Below, piece after piece: positions 25,071 to 34,216 of a stretch of DNA of 64,000 nucleotides. This DNA comes from an uncultured Prevotellaceae bacterium (lineage in GTDB: Bacteria; Bacteroidota; Bacteroidia; Bacteroidales; Bacteroidaceae). How positions within the stretch are numbered: the first letter of the stretch is position 1; each line of letters opens with the position of its first letter. The stretch covers positions 17,319-81,318 of the forward strand of contig CADASP010000020.1 in NCBI GenBank assembly GCA_902790625.1, given 5' to 3'. The translations under genes and the position numbers were made by a program. A model generated the notes under the pieces. It saw only the letters and a list, made by a program, of their open reading frames with translations. It searched no databases and was not told the origin of the DNA.

Positions 25071-25420
25071 AATTGCAATTAGAATATCGAAAAGTTTGCT
25101 GCAAAGTTACGAAAAGTCGAGAGCAAAACAAAGGAACTTGTTCCTTTTTTTGTCGCGACGGAGTAAATTCGCCGTCGGAGAGGGCAAAGTCACGAAAAAA
25201 CGGGGGCAAAACAAAGGAACTCCTTCCTTTTTTTTGCCTTCACAGAGCAGTTTCCTTGAGCAAAGCGAGAAAAAACGCCGTCGCAGACGGCAAAGTCCTT
25301 GCAAAAGCAAGCGGTGCAAGCATCGAGCTACGAAAGAAAGCGGGGGGCGTACATCCTCTTTGCACGTTTGTATCGGGAATCACCCCTCCCCCTTGCTTTT
25401 TTATAAAGCAGGGTAAGAGT
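25071..25420. other. fbp promoter and A/T hairpin spacer
   Basis: TAACTTTG box at 25102-25109 (minus). Two similar hairpins follow (AACAAAGGAAC against GTTCC near 25125; AACAAAGGAACTCCTTCC near 25208) with CACGAAAAAACG, resembling loose relatives of the promoter-hairpin units. No gene seen. Confidence 0.5.
25102..25109 (-). promoter_or_regulatory. Promoter -7 box for fbp
   Basis: TAACTTTG on the minus strand, 31 bp before the ATG, next to an A/T hairpin. Confidence 0.65.
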
Positions 25421-25837
25421 TTACGTTCTTTTCACCCAGTTCACGCATTTCACGCCTGGCATCAGGCTGAAGTCTTTCACGTTGTCAGTAACGACTGTCA
25501 AACCGTAATGAAGGGCAGTGGCTCCAATCAGCATGTCGAACTGTCCGACCTTTTGGTCCATGTCTTTCTTGATTCTCTTCAAGGCACATCGAATCTGACC
25601 GTATTCCTCGAATACATCACTAATAGGGTAAACAGTAATGTATTGTCTCAACCATTGAGGCTCTTTGATATGCCTTTCATAATCACTACTATTTATTGCT
25701 CCGTACGTCAATTCTGCAAGCGTTATTTCGGACGCAAATATTTGGTCAGGGTCCATTTCGTCCACCTTTTCCTTCACGCTACTGCGTTCGTGAAAGAACT
25801 CTATCCATGTACAAGTATCAAGAATGTACTTCTCCAT
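25421..25837 (-). CDS. PIN-domain ribonuclease toxin (VapC-like)
   Basis: 138 residues of PIN fold. The four acidic residues expected for metal-dependent RNase activity are visible: Asp7 in YILDTCTWIEFF, Glu42 in TLAELTYG, Asp101 in VGQFDMLIGATAL and Asp118 in VVTDNVKDF. VapC toxins cut tRNA or rRNA when their antitoxin is lost. The ATG overlaps the antitoxin stop (TGATG), a normal arrangement for translational coupling. The sequence is complete and looks functional. Confidence 0.9.
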   Translation of the reverse strand: MEKYILDTCTWIEFFHERSSVKEKVDEMDPDQIFASEITLAELTYGAINSSDYERHIKEPQWLRQYITVYPISDVFEEYGQIRCALKRIKKDMDQKVGQFDMLIGATALHYGLTVVTDNVKDFSLMPGVKCVNWVKRT

Positions 25838-26130
25838 CAGTCGTCGAGATCGATTTCACGCATGAATTCATTCTTTCGTCCGTCCTTGATAGCGGCTTCC
25901 ATGCGGGCTGCATCCTCTGGGTCATCCTTCCAACAACCAGCAAGCGACATCAGCCCACGTTTGCGTTCTTCTTTAGACAGCCTAGGTTCTTTGACCTCCT
26001 CTTGGCTTTCTGCCAGAGACTCAGTCAAGAACATGATAACGATTTTCTTTTCTTCGCGACTCATTCCCTGTAGCAAACTCGTATACGGTGCCATAGGGGT
26101 TTCCTGAATTTTACTTGCAACAGCAGTCAT
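25837..26130 (-). CDS. Antitoxin partner of the PIN toxin
   Basis: 97 residues from MTAVASKIQETPMAPYTSL at 26130, chosen because the promoter box at 26157-26164 excludes the longer upstream start. It is hydrophilic with a helical middle (GMSREEKKIVIMFLTESLAE) and an acidic C-terminus (MREIDLDD) expected to sit in the toxin active site. I do not recognise a VapB DNA-binding fold with certainty; the assignment rests on position, size and the one-base overlap with the toxin. Confidence 0.78.
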   Translation of the reverse strand: MTAVASKIQETPMAPYTSLLQGMSREEKKIVIMFLTESLAESQEEVKEPRLSKEERKRGLMSLAGCWKDDPEDAARMEAAIKDGRKNEFMREIDLDD

Positions 26131-26156
26131 ACTCCAAGCGTTTTGATTGTTTGTTG

Positions 26157-26164
26157 CAAAGGTA
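26157..26164 (-). promoter_or_regulatory. Promoter -7 box for the toxin-antitoxin pair
   Basis: TACCTTTG on the minus strand, 26 bp before the antitoxin ATG. Confidence 0.65.
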
Positions 26165-26274
26165 AGCATATTTTCCGAATAAACAAATAAAATACAAGAT
26201 AAAATGAGCAAATTTTGCTTGCACAACTTGCACTTGTTGGGATGCTGGTCGTCAGCAGAAGTCTTAGCGCTGGC

Positions 26275-27033
26275 TCATTTCCCCAGGAATCGGGTGTCCA
26301 AGTAGGCTTGGAAGGCTTCTTTGTACATCTCGCCGATGGGCAGCGAGGTTTGCGCGTCCATGATGACACGGTTCTTGTTCACCTCCTGAATCATGCTGAG
26401 GTTAATGATGTAGGAGCGGTGGATGCGCATGAAGCGGGGCGCGGGCTGCGAGGGCGTGGCGGCATCGGCAGCCTGGAGCCGCTCTTCCATCTTCTTCATC
26501 GACAGCAGGGTGATGATGGGCTTGGCCTCGCCCTCTATCCACACTTTCAGATACTCGCTCATGGCCTCTACGTAGCGGATGTGCGAGATGTGCACCTTCA
26601 CGATGCGGTAGTCGGTTTTCAGGAAGAGCGTGTCGTCGGCTGGCGCGGCTGGTGCTGCGCTGATGGCGGCCGGTACGCTCTCCAGCCTTTCCTTCAAGCG
26701 GTTGGCCGCCCTCTGGAAGTCTTGCAGTCCGAAGGGCTTCAGCAGGTAGTCGACGGCATTGACGCGAAAGCCCTCTACGGCATACTCCGAGTAGGCAGTG
26801 GTGAAGATGACGAGGGGAGGGGCGGCGAGCGACTTCACGAAATCCATGCCGTTGAGGTCGGGCATGTTGATGTCGCAGAAGATGGCGTCTACGGCATCGT
26901 GCTCCAAGAAGTCGCGGGCCTGCATGGCACTTTGGCACTGTGCGGCCAGCTGCAGGAAAGGCACTTTGCTGATGTAGGCCACCAGCTGCCTGAGAGCCAA
27001 TGGCTCATCGTCGATGGCGAGGCAACGTATCAT
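26275..27033 (-). CDS. LytTR-family response regulator
   Basis: 252 residues from MIRCLAIDDEPLAL at 27033. The receiver domain (1-120) has the acidic pocket IDDEP, phosphorylation site Asp54 in FCDINMPDLNG, FTTAYSEYA and the lysine of LLKPFG. A linker rich in Ala/Pro follows, then a LytTR DNA-binding domain (about 140-250) with YRIVKVHISHIRYVEAMSEY and RIHRSYIINL. The start overlaps the kinase stop (ATGA), so the two are translationally coupled and form a LytS/LytR-type system. Targets are likely the two secreted proteins in the same operon or related surface genes (inference). Confidence 0.93.
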   Translation of the reverse strand: MIRCLAIDDEPLALRQLVAYISKVPFLQLAAQCQSAMQARDFLEHDAVDAIFCDINMPDLNGMDFVKSLAAPPLVIFTTAYSEYAVEGFRVNAVDYLLKPFGLQDFQRAANRLKERLESVPAAISAAPAAPADDTLFLKTDYRIVKVHISHIRYVEAMSEYLKVWIEGEAKPIITLLSMKKMEERLQAADAATPSQPAPRFMRIHRSYIINLSMIQEVNKNRVIMDAQTSLPIGEMYKEAFQAYLDTRFLGK

Positions 27034-28175
27034 GATAGCGGAATGTTTAGTTCGATGGAATAAGTGTCGGCATCGTTGCGGATGTCGAGGGTGTAGCCGT
27101 TTCCGTAGAGCAGGTCGAGGCGCTTCCTCACGTTGGCAAGCCCCACGCCGCCCTTCTCGGTGTTGGGTTGGTCGGCTTTCGAGTTGCAGCAGCTGAAGCG
27201 CAGCATGTCGCCCTGCACGCTGACCTCCACTTGAATGAACGACGGGTGCTGATAGCTGATGCCGTGCTTGAAGGCGTTCTCGATGAAGGTAATGAGCAGC
27301 AGCGGCGGTATCTGTCGGTTGGGCGGCTCTTGTGGCAGGTGGAGGGTGATGGTGACCTGGTCGGTGTAGCGCAGCTGCATGAGTGCTACGTAGTGGCTGA
27401 TGAAGTCGCATTCGCGCGACAGGGGCACGCTCGGCTTGTTGCCCTCATAGAGCACGAAGCGCATCATCTTCGACAGCTCCACGATGGTGTCCTTGGCCAA
27501 CTCTGGGTCGATGTCGACGAGGGCGTGGATGTTGTTGAGCGTGTTCATGAAGAAGTGGGGGTTCACCTGGTAGCGCAGATACTCCAGCTGCTGTTGCAGG
27601 TTCTCGTGCTCCAGCTCTGCCAGACGCTTGCGGTCGTGGCGGCTACGGAAGTAGTTCTTGATGCCCAGGTTGGCTCCAAGCAACAGCAGCAGCGTGACGA
27701 ATGCCACGATGTCGCGCTCGCCCACGAAGGGTGGTGGCGCGTCGACGCGATGGTCGTTGCGGGGCGCGTGCATGTCGGAGGGTAGGGGAGGGCGTTCCTC
27801 GCCGAATGCCATCGGCGGCTCGTCCATCGGCGGCTGATGGTGCCCCAGGCGCTCCATCGCTGGCTTAGGGCCATGGGGGCCATGGTCGGGGCGGCTACAT
27901 TGGTAGATGCCGAAGAGCACCAGCATGGCAGCCACTGCGGCGCAGTAGGCAGCGCGCTTGCGACGGTGCACCAACAGGGGTGCCAGCAGGAAATTGTGGA
28001 TGAGGAACAGCAGCAGGTAGACGGCAAACTTGCGCCATACCAGCATCACCTCTGTCCAGTCGAAGGTGTGGCCGTCGTTGCCGCTGGTGCGGATATACAT
28101 GGCCAGCAGTGGGGCTGCAAAGAGCAAGCCCCACGCTGCCAGATAGATGATGTTCTCTTGACGCGACTGTTTCAT
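27030..28175 (-). CDS. LytS-type histidine kinase with His/Met/Pro-rich periplasmic loop
   Basis: 381 residues from MKQSRQENIIYLAAW at 28175; an in-frame extension upstream overlaps the beta-helix gene and is rejected. Four membrane helices are seen at about 9-28, 50-69, 75-92 and 153-174. By topology the 60-residue loop between helices 3 and 4 is periplasmic and is rich in His, Met and Pro (DHGPHGPKP, LGHHQPPMDEPPM, PSDMHAPRNDHR). The cytoplasmic part is a His_kinase domain with phospho-acceptor His207 in YQVNPHFFMNTLNN and an ATPase N-box FIENAFKHGIS. The partner regulator overlaps by four bases. The loop could sense a metal or a surface ligand (inference). Confidence 0.9.
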   Translation of the reverse strand: MKQSRQENIIYLAAWGLLFAAPLLAMYIRTSGNDGHTFDWTEVMLVWRKFAVYLLLFLIHNFLLAPLLVHRRKRAAYCAAVAAMLVLFGIYQCSRPDHGPHGPKPAMERLGHHQPPMDEPPMAFGEERPPLPSDMHAPRNDHRVDAPPPFVGERDIVAFVTLLLLLGANLGIKNYFRSRHDRKRLAELEHENLQQQLEYLRYQVNPHFFMNTLNNIHALVDIDPELAKDTIVELSKMMRFVLYEGNKPSVPLSRECDFISHYVALMQLRYTDQVTITLHLPQEPPNRQIPPLLLITFIENAFKHGISYQHPSFIQVEVSVQGDMLRFSCCNSKADQPNTEKGGVGLANVRKRLDLLYGNGYTLDIRNDADTYSIELNIPLS

Positions 28176-28195
28176 TCGATGCGATACTTGTCGGC

Positions 28196-30055
28196 TCACC
28201 TGCCCGAATAGTTGGTGGCGGCCTTGCATGTGGCGGATGATGAGCCGATGGTCACGGTGTAGTTGGTGCCCTGCGTGAGGCCTGGACAGCTGAGCAGATA
28301 GCTGAAGCTGCCGCTGCCGCCAGGACGACCACCACCGCCGGGCCAGCCGCCGCCAGGGCCGCCCCCGTTGCGGGGTGAGTAAGCGTAGGGGATGGTGAAC
28401 GAGGCCAGTTCCGTAGCGCCGTTCTTCACGCTCACCGCTGTGCCGGCCGTTGCGCTGCCCGTGGTGCTGAGCACGCACTGCGAGCCGGTGGTGGTGGTGA
28501 CGCTGTTGTTGCCGCCGCCGATGGCGAGCACGGTGCCGCCGGTGATGTAGAGGTAGGAGCGCTCGGCGGCATCCAGTCCACACTCGGGCTGTCCGGCTCC
28601 ACAGGCGACGACCGTTCCGCCCGAGATGTACATGTTGCCATTGCTGTCGATGCCGTCGTTGCCATTGCTCACGCCCGTCACGTTGCCTCCCTTCAGATAC
28701 ATGTGGCCAGCCGAGTTGATGGCATCGTCGGCAGGGCTGTAGGCGTAGACGGTGCCGCCGTCGACGGTCAGCGTGCCCTTGGTCTCTATGGCCTCATGGC
28801 TGGTCGATGTGGCGTTGACGCTGCCTCCGCTGATGGTCATGTTGCCGTCACATTTGATGGCCTTGGCCGAAGCCGTTGCGCTGCTGCTGTAGCGGTATTG
28901 GCTGCCCGTGGCGGTGGCCTCGATGGTGCCGCCGCCGATGCTCAACGTGCCGTCGGCCTTGATGCACTTGCCGCCAGTGCCCGTCGATTTCAGTGTCAGC
29001 GTGCCGCCGTCGATGCTCATGTTGCCGTCGGCCTTCAGTGCTGCGCAGCCCTTGGCATCCCTGTCGTCGCTGTCGTAGGTGCCGTTGCCCGTGGTGGTGA
29101 TGTCTATCTTGCCGTCGCCGATGCGCAGGTCGCCAGCGGCCTTCACGCCTTTCGAGGCAGCGGCGGTGGTGCTCACGGTGAGCGTGCCCCCCTCGATGTA
29201 GATGTTGCCCGAGTCCTCGTCCTCATGGTCGTCGGTCTCGCCCGTCGATGTCGTTCCTCCCAGGTCGCACTGTATGCCGTCGTCGCCCGTGCCGCTGATG
29301 CCGACGCTGCCGCTTTTCATCTCGAAATATTCCTCGCAGCTGATGCCGTCGCCGATGGCCTGTGTGATGTTCAGTGTCAGGTTCTTGATGGCGATGTACG
29401 ATGCACTCTTGATGGCGTGTTTGCTTCGGCCCGCCACGTTCAGCGTGCCGTTGCCTTGCAGCTGCAGCTGTCCCTTGCTGTAGATGCATGCCTTCTGCTC
29501 GCCGCCCGTGGCATCGGTGAGCGTGTTGGTGGTGCCTTTCTTCGCGCTGATTTGTATGCGTTTGCTGTTGCCGATGCTGATGGCGGCCCCATTAGGGTTG
29601 GTCAGTGTCAGGCCGTCGAGGGCGATGGTGCACTTATAGGAACCTGTGAGCGAGAACTCGCCGTCGGTGGTGGTGCCCGTGAGCACATACGTTATCTCGT
29701 CGCCATCCACGGCGGCGGTGTTGCCCTGGTCGATGCTGACGTGGGCACCGCTCAGCGTGGGGGTGATGTGCTGTGCCACGTTACCGGCCACGGTCATCGT
29801 GGCCGACGTGCCGTTGTACGCCACCGTCACCGTGTTGTCGTCCACTGCCGTGTCGTCCACTGTCATCGCGTCGATGTCGGCCAGGTCGAAGGTCTTGCCC
29901 ATCACGGTCAGCTTTTGACCGTCGGTGTAGTTCATCTCGCCCGTTTGTGTTGCCGGAAACAGGTAGGTCACGTTGCCCACCTTGATGTTCAGCGTCTGCC
30001 CTGCGGCTGCCATTGTCAGCACGAGGGCTGTGAGTAGTGTCCATGTCTTTTTCAT
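28196..30055 (-). CDS. Cthe_2159-type carbohydrate-binding beta-helix protein
   Basis: 619 residues with a signal peptide (MKKTWTLLTALVLTMAAAGQ). An N-terminal region (20-75) reads LNIKVGNVTYLFPAT and NYTDGQKLTV; from about 100 to 540 come repeated short strands such as ISGGTVVACG and DGGTLTLKSTGTGGKCIKAD, matching the Cthe_2159 (DUF4353) family, whose founding member is a calcium-binding parallel beta-helix that binds acidic polysaccharides. A Gly-rich segment (GGGPGGGWPGGGGRPGG) precedes the C-terminal 50 residues. It overlaps the upstream small secreted gene by four bases (ATGA) and lies 20 bp before the kinase, so the kinase may report on it (inference). Confidence 0.85.
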   Translation of the reverse strand: MKKTWTLLTALVLTMAAAGQTLNIKVGNVTYLFPATQTGEMNYTDGQKLTVMGKTFDLADIDAMTVDDTAVDDNTVTVAYNGTSATMTVAGNVAQHITPTLSGAHVSIDQGNTAAVDGDEITYVLTGTTTDGEFSLTGSYKCTIALDGLTLTNPNGAAISIGNSKRIQISAKKGTTNTLTDATGGEQKACIYSKGQLQLQGNGTLNVAGRSKHAIKSASYIAIKNLTLNITQAIGDGISCEEYFEMKSGSVGISGTGDDGIQCDLGGTTSTGETDDHEDEDSGNIYIEGGTLTVSTTAAASKGVKAAGDLRIGDGKIDITTTGNGTYDSDDRDAKGCAALKADGNMSIDGGTLTLKSTGTGGKCIKADGTLSIGGGTIEATATGSQYRYSSSATASAKAIKCDGNMTISGGSVNATSTSHEAIETKGTLTVDGGTVYAYSPADDAINSAGHMYLKGGNVTGVSNGNDGIDSNGNMYISGGTVVACGAGQPECGLDAAERSYLYITGGTVLAIGGGNNSVTTTTGSQCVLSTTGSATAGTAVSVKNGATELASFTIPYAYSPRNGGGPGGGWPGGGGRPGGSGSFSYLLSCPGLTQGTNYTVTIGSSSATCKAATNYSGR

Positions 30056-30474
30056 TTCACCAAGAATTTTTTTGTTCCTTGCTTTGTCTTCACGATGTTC
30101 AGTCCCTTCTTCAGCGTGTTGGATGCTGAGCGATAGACGTTGAACGTTGAACGATGAATGTTGAATGTTGAGCGCTCGTCGCTCTGCGTTGAACGTTCTA
30201 CGTCGTCGATGCCTGCTGTCTCATCGATATTCGTGAAGTACATCTTCGCGAGGCTCGTCAGATCGAACGTATGCTGTCCTGCCGTCAGCGTTGTTCCGCT
30301 GATGGCGAGTGTCAGCGCCTTTGTGGCTACCGAGACCTTTGCGCCGTCGGTGGTCTCAAAGGTCAGGTAGGGAAATCCGCTCCCCTCGCCCTCGCCGAGT
30401 GTCTGGGGATGGGGCATGGCCGGCAGCGCTTGCCATGCGGCCATAGCCATGAACAATAAAGCCGTTTTCTTCAT
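30052..30474 (-). CDS. Small secreted protein with heptamer-repeat linker
   Basis: 140 residues: signal peptide 1-20 (MKKTALLFMAMAAWQALPAM), then PYLTFETTDGAKVSVATKAL with TLAISGTTLTAGQHTFDLTS, a short beta domain common in Prevotella secreted proteins, and a C-terminal segment ending KTKQGTKKFLVK that resembles a sorting tail. Between them lies a linker made of translated heptamer repeats (ERSTFNIHRSTFNVYRS). First gene of the operon, with a TAATTTTG box at 30504-30511 on the minus strand. The ATGA overlap with the beta-helix gene implies coupled translation. Confidence 0.75.
   Translation of the reverse strand: MKKTALLFMAMAAWQALPAMPHPQTLGEGEGSGFPYLTFETTDGAKVSVATKALTLAISGTTLTAGQHTFDLTSLAKMYFTNIDETAGIDDVERSTQSDERSTFNIHRSTFNVYRSASNTLKKGLNIVKTKQGTKKFLVK
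30137..30203. repeat. GTTGAAC heptamer repeat in the small secreted gene
   Basis: GACGTTGAACGTTGAACGAT, then ATGTTGAATGTTGAGCG and GCGTTGAACGTTCTACG. In frame on the minus strand it encodes the RSTFN-type linker before the tail. Confidence 0.85.
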
Positions 30475-30503
30475 ATTTTAGCCTTGTTATCGTAATGGTG
30501 CTG

Positions 30504-30511
30504 CAAAATTA
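30504..30511 (-). promoter_or_regulatory. Promoter -7 box of the four-gene sensor operon
   Basis: TAATTTTG on the minus strand, 30 bp before the first ATG. Confidence 0.6.
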
Positions 30512-30748
30512 GCAAAAAAAGGGCAATCGGCAAAATTAATTCAACAAACGCCCACATTCGTTCAGCCAATCGCCCTGTGATGTGCGGCATCTACACGTAG
30601 CTCGCCCCATGGCGATGCTGGGAATCGGCATGGCGTTGAGATGGAAAAAGATGTTGATGACGAGCGAAATGGGGTGGATTCAGGAGAGGCAGCACACGAC
30701 AAACAGGGAGCGGGAGCCACCGCAGAGGGAAAAGGGGCGTGCTTTTCA

Positions 30749-30772
30749 GGTTGGAAGTGGCCACTGCCAACC
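30749..30772. repeat. GGTTGGAAGTGGCCACTGCCAACC-type palindrome
   Basis: A 24-bp near-perfect palindrome (GGTTGG/CCAACC ends, TGGCCA centre), a short relative of the GCGGCCGC clusters. The adjoining 30671-30735 block is the inverted copy of 4831-4893. Confidence 0.6.
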
Positions 30773-30844
30773 GAAATAAGTAAGTGATGATGAATATAGA
30801 AAATCGTACTCCTACACTAAATCTCGCAGAACTCCCTATAAAAG

Positions 30845-30894
30845 GAGCGCCCCAAATTTCAAGAAGCCAGCACCTTTTGAAATATGGGGCGCTC
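30845..30894 (-). terminator. Hairpin after cysK (possible terminator)
   Basis: GAGCGCCCCAAATTTCAA pairs with TTGAAATATGGGGCGCTC; on the minus strand TCCTTTTAT follows. It could end cysK transcripts. Confidence 0.45.
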
Positions 30895-30908
30895 AAGATG
30901 AAGAGGGC

Positions 30909-31856
30909 TTACAGGGGATAATCCTCGAAGGCGTAGAGCACGGTGCTCAAGTAGCGTTCGCCCGTGTCGGGCAGCAGCACCACAATCTTCTTCCCCTTGT
31001 TCTCGGGGCGTTTCGCCACCTCGATGGCAGCAAAGAGTGCGGCACCCGCCGAGATGCCCACCAGCAGACCCTCTTGCTGGGCCACCTCGCGGCCAGTGCG
31101 GATGGCATCGTCGTTGTCCACGTCGAACACCTCGTCGATGACGTTGGCGTCGTAGGTCTTAGGCACGAAGCCAGCGCCGATGCCCTGAATCTTGTGCGGA
31201 CCGCTCTGGCCGCCATTCAGCACGGGCGACGACTTGGGCTCCACGGCGATAATCTTCACGTCGGGGTTCTGCTCCTTCAGGTATTTGCCTGTGCCCGAGA
31301 TGGTGCCGCCGGTGCCCACGCCACCCACGAAGATGTCGACCTGTCCGTCGGTCTGGCTCCAAATTTCGGGGCCAGTGGTGGCATAGTGCTTGGCGGGGTT
31401 GGCGGGATTCTCAAACTGCTGCAGGATGACGCTGCCGGGAATGGTGCTGCGCAGCTCCTCGGCGGCACGGATGGCGCCGGGCATGCCATCCTTGCCCGGG
31501 GTGAGGCGCACCTCGGCACCGTAGGCCTTCACCAGGTTGCGGCGCTCCACGCTCATCGTCTCGGGCATGGTGAGGATGAGGTGGTAGCCCTTGACGGCCG
31601 ACACCAGGGCCAGTCCCACGCCGGTGTTGCCGCTGGTGGGCTCGATGATGGTGGCACCGGGCTGCAGGATGCCCCGCTGCTCGGCATCCTCAATCATGGC
31701 CAGGGCGATGCGGTCTTTCACGCTGCCGCCGGGGTTGAAGAACTCCACTTTGGCAATCACGGGCGTCTGCAGCCCCTTTGCCTGTGAATACTTGTTGAGC
31801 TCGAGAAGAGGAGTGTTGCCGACGAGCTCTGTCAGCTGTTTTGCAATTTTGCTCAT
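30909..31856 (-). CDS. cysK: Cysteine synthase A
   Basis: O-acetylserine sulfhydrylase: forms cysteine from O-acetylserine and sulfide with PLP, in the cytosol. 315 residues, usual length. The PLP lysine is Lys47 in [28 protein letters not shown] binds the substrate carboxylate, and [20 protein letters not shown] with [13 protein letters not shown] are the phosphate and cofactor loops. It follows the SDR gene by 16 bp on the same strand; metY lies upstream in the same direction, so a sulfur amino-acid cluster is likely. Confidence 0.96.
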   Translation of the reverse strand: MSKIAKQLTELVGNTPLLELNKYSQAKGLQTPVIAKVEFFNPGGSVKDRIALAMIEDAEQRGILQPGATIIEPTSGNTGVGLALVSAVKGYHLILTMPETMSVERRNLVKAYGAEVRLTPGKDGMPGAIRAAEELRSTIPGSVILQQFENPANPAKHYATTGPEIWSQTDGQVDIFVGGVGTGGTISGTGKYLKEQNPDVKIIAVEPKSSPVLNGGQSGPHKIQGIGAGFVPKTYDANVIDEVFDVDNDDAIRTGREVAQQEGLLVGISAGAALFAAIEVAKRPENKGKKIVVLLPDTGERYLSTVLYAFEDYPL

Positions 31857-31872
31857 AACTATTGGTGTTTTT

Positions 31873-32583
31873 TTAGTTTTCCTTTACGATAGGGTAGAGT
31901 TCAATGAATTCTCCCTGATGGTTCTGTCCGTCGTTGATGAGTGCGGCCATCTTCTGGCCCACCGTCTCTATGTCGTGGAAGCCAGGCAGCGCCATGTTGC
32001 CGTTGAGGTCGGTGGTGGTGGGGCCAGGGTGCACGGAGAAAATCTCCACGGGGGTGCCGTCCTGCTGAAACTCCATAGCCATCACGCCCATCATGGCATT
32101 CTGTGCAGCCTTGCTGGCTACGTAGGCCAACGGATGCCAGTAGGGGCTGATGTCGGAGGGGACGGTGACGTTGACGATTCGACCCTTGTTCTTCGCCAGC
32201 AATGGCAACAGACCTTTGGTGAGCGCAAAAGTGCCGATGAAGTTCACGTCGATGGTGGCCTTGATGTCGCTCAGCGACGTGTCGCCACTCGCTACGCTCA
32301 TGTCGCCGGGGATGCCCGCATTGTTCACCAACAGCGAGAGTTCGGGATATTGCTCGGCGATGGCTTGGGCGGCCGACTCGATGCCGACGAGGTCGGTCAA
32401 CTCGATGTTCACCCATCCAAGGACGTCTATGCCCAGCGCCTTCAGCTGGTTGATGGCCTGCTGGGCGCGCTCTTCATTGCGTGCACCCACAATCACCTGC
32501 CAGCCACTCAGTCCGAGGTGCTTGGCGATGCCGAAACCTATTCCCTTGTTGGCGCCGGTGACCAATGCTGTCTTCTTCATCAT
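31873..32583 (-). CDS. Short-chain dehydrogenase/reductase
   Basis: 236 residues from [18 protein letters not shown] at 32583 (or Met2). The classical SDR fold shows the dinucleotide motif [15 protein letters not shown] at about 89, and the catalytic Tyr-Lys in [12 protein letters not shown] with a preceding Ser. Family members reduce carbonyls with NADPH; the substrate here is unknown. It is the gene upstream of cysK on the same strand, preceded by a repeat-filled leader (32598-32750) and a TACCTTTG box at 32793-32800. Confidence 0.88.
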   Translation of the reverse strand: MMKKTALVTGANKGIGFGIAKHLGLSGWQVIVGARNEERAQQAINQLKALGIDVLGWVNIELTDLVGIESAAQAIAEQYPELSLLVNNAGIPGDMSVASGDTSLSDIKATIDVNFIGTFALTKGLLPLLAKNKGRIVNVTVPSDISPYWHPLAYVASKAAQNAMMGVMAMEFQQDGTPVEIFSVHPGPTTTDLNGNMALPGFHDIETVGQKMAALINDGQNHQGEFIELYPIVKEN

Positions 32584-32597
32584 GCTTTTGTTTTTTT

Positions 32598-32750
32598 TTA
32601 TGGAGTTGCTGGAGTGTTGGAGTTGTAGGAGTGTAGACAATAGTTCTGCATCATGTCATCCTCTGACAACAAAACTATCTGTCATCCTCTGACAACAAAA
32701 CTATCGTCTGCAACTCCTGCAACTCCTGTAACTCCTGCTACTCCAAATCA
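32598..32750. repeat. GGAGTTGCTGGAGTG-type repeats in the SDR leader
   Basis: GGAGTTGCTGGAGTGTTGGA on one side and CTGCAACTCCTGTAACTCCT on the other, so the block can fold on itself. Inside, TGTCATCCTCTGACAACAAA is duplicated in tandem (about 32654 and 32680). Confidence 0.75.
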
Positions 32751-32792
32751 TTTCTATGAATAATGTACTTAAAGATGTTCGCAAATTGTATG

Positions 32793-32800
32793 CAAAGGTA
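32793..32800 (-). promoter_or_regulatory. Promoter -7 box for SDR-cysK
   Basis: TACCTTTG on the minus strand. It implies a leader of about 205 nt that contains the repeat block. Confidence 0.55.
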
Positions 32801-32844
32801 CGAATTCTATCTTGTTTATTTCTTCTTTTTGCCGTTTTTCTTTT

Positions 32845-34137
32845 TCAAATCTTGTCCAAAGCTTGTGCCAGGTCGTCGATGATGTCGTCGATGTGCTCCG
32901 TGCCGATGCTCAGGCGCACGGTCGAAGGCGTGATGTGCTGCTCGGCCAGCTCTTCGGGCGAGAGTTGCGAGTGGGTGGTGGTGTAGGGATGAATCACCAG
33001 GCTCTTCACGTCGGCCACGTTGGCCAGGAGCGAGAAAATCTGCAAGGCATCGATGAATTTCCAGGCCTCTTCCTGTCCGCCCTTGATCTCGAAAGTGAAG
33101 ATCGAGGCACCGCCATTGGGGAAATACTTTTGATAGAGCTGGTGGTCGTGGTGGCTCTCCAGGGCAGGATGGTTCACCTTGGCCACCTTCGGGTGATGGG
33201 CCAGGAAGTCGACCACCTTCAGGGCGTTCTCCACATGGCGCTCCACGCGCAGGCTCAGCGTTTCAACTCCCTGCAAGAGGATGAAGGCGTTGAAGGGCGA
33301 GATGGCAGCGCCGGTGTCGCGCAGGATGACGGCACGGATGCGGGTGACGTAGGCCGCAGCACCCACGGCGTCGGCAAAGACGATGCCATGATACGAGGGG
33401 TCGGGCTGGGCCAGCGTGGGGAACTTGTCGGGGTCTGCCTTCCAATCGAACTTGCCGCCATCTACGATGACACCGCCTAAAGAGGTGCCGTGGCCGCCCA
33501 GGAACTTGGTGGCGGAGTGCACCACGATGTCGGCACCGTGCTCCAGCGGGCGAATCAGATAGGGCGTGCCAAACGTGTTGTCGACGATGAAGGGGATTCC
33601 GTGCTTGTGGGCCACGGCGGCCACACCCTCCAGGTCGAGCACGTCGGAGTTGGGGTTGCCGAAGGTCTCGGCATATACTACTTTTGTGTTGGGCTTGATG
33701 GCGGCTTCGAGCGCGGCGAGGTCGTTCACGTTCACGATGGTGTTGGTGATGCCCTGCGTCGACAGCGTGTGGGTAATCAGGTTGTAGGAACCTCCGTAGA
33801 GGTTGTCGGCGGCTACGATATGGTCGCCAGTCTGCACGATGTTCTGCAGGGCGTAGGTGATGGCGGCGGCACCAGAGGCAACAGCCAAGCCTGCCACGCC
33901 TCCCTCAAGGGCTGCGACGCGATCCTCGAACACGCCCTGCGTGGAGTTGGTCAGACGGCCATAGATGTTGCCAGCGTCGCGCAGACCGAAGCGGTCGGCG
34001 GCATGCTGCGAATTGCGAAACACGTACGACGTGGTCTGATAGATGGGCACTGCGCGTGAGTCGGTGGCGGGGTCAGCCTGCTCTTGGCCTACATGGAGTT
34101 GCAGCGTCTCGAAACGGTAGTTCTTCTTTGTACTCAT
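32845..34137 (-). CDS. metY: O-acetylhomoserine sulfhydrylase
   Basis: PLP enzyme that makes homocysteine from O-acetylhomoserine and sulfide for methionine synthesis. 430 residues from [18 protein letters not shown] at 34137. Seen: [33 protein letters not shown], and the PLP lysine Lys211 in [15 protein letters not shown]. Length and motifs agree with the Bacteroidota form. It is divergent from an Lrp/AsnC regulator 325 bp away; the metY leader holds an 8-bp tandem repeat. The Lrp protein may control it (inference from position). Confidence 0.94.
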   Translation of the reverse strand: MSTKKNYRFETLQLHVGQEQADPATDSRAVPIYQTTSYVFRNSQHAADRFGLRDAGNIYGRLTNSTQGVFEDRVAALEGGVAGLAVASGAAAITYALQNIVQTGDHIVAADNLYGGSYNLITHTLSTQGITNTIVNVNDLAALEAAIKPNTKVVYAETFGNPNSDVLDLEGVAAVAHKHGIPFIVDNTFGTPYLIRPLEHGADIVVHSATKFLGGHGTSLGGVIVDGGKFDWKADPDKFPTLAQPDPSYHGIVFADAVGAAAYVTRIRAVILRDTGAAISPFNAFILLQGVETLSLRVERHVENALKVVDFLAHHPKVAKVNHPALESHHDHQLYQKYFPNGGASIFTFEIKGGQEEAWKFIDALQIFSLLANVADVKSLVIHPYTTTHSQLSPEELAEQHITPSTVRLSIGTEHIDDIIDDLAQALDKI

Positions 34138-34216
34138 AATCATTTGTTTTTTTGGTGGTTTGGTTTTCTTGTTGTTTGGTCGTTTGGAGAAGTTACCGAT
34201 GGTTGTAGGTGATTTT

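Larger units (their letters stand above)
30475..30908. other. Spacer: operon promoter and repeats
   Basis: Contains the TAATTTTG box at 30504-30511, the block shared with 4.8 kb (30671-30735), the GGTTGG...CCAACC palindrome (30749-30772) and a hairpin (30845-30894). Open frames here are composed of repeat and are not called. Confidence 0.6.

Noticed and set aside
23133..25082. A 649-codon frame antisense to fbp, and similar long antisense frames over 15.1-15.8, 19.1-20.1 and 36-37 kb
   Set aside because: All mirror well-supported genes with matching third-position GC bias; none carries a known motif.
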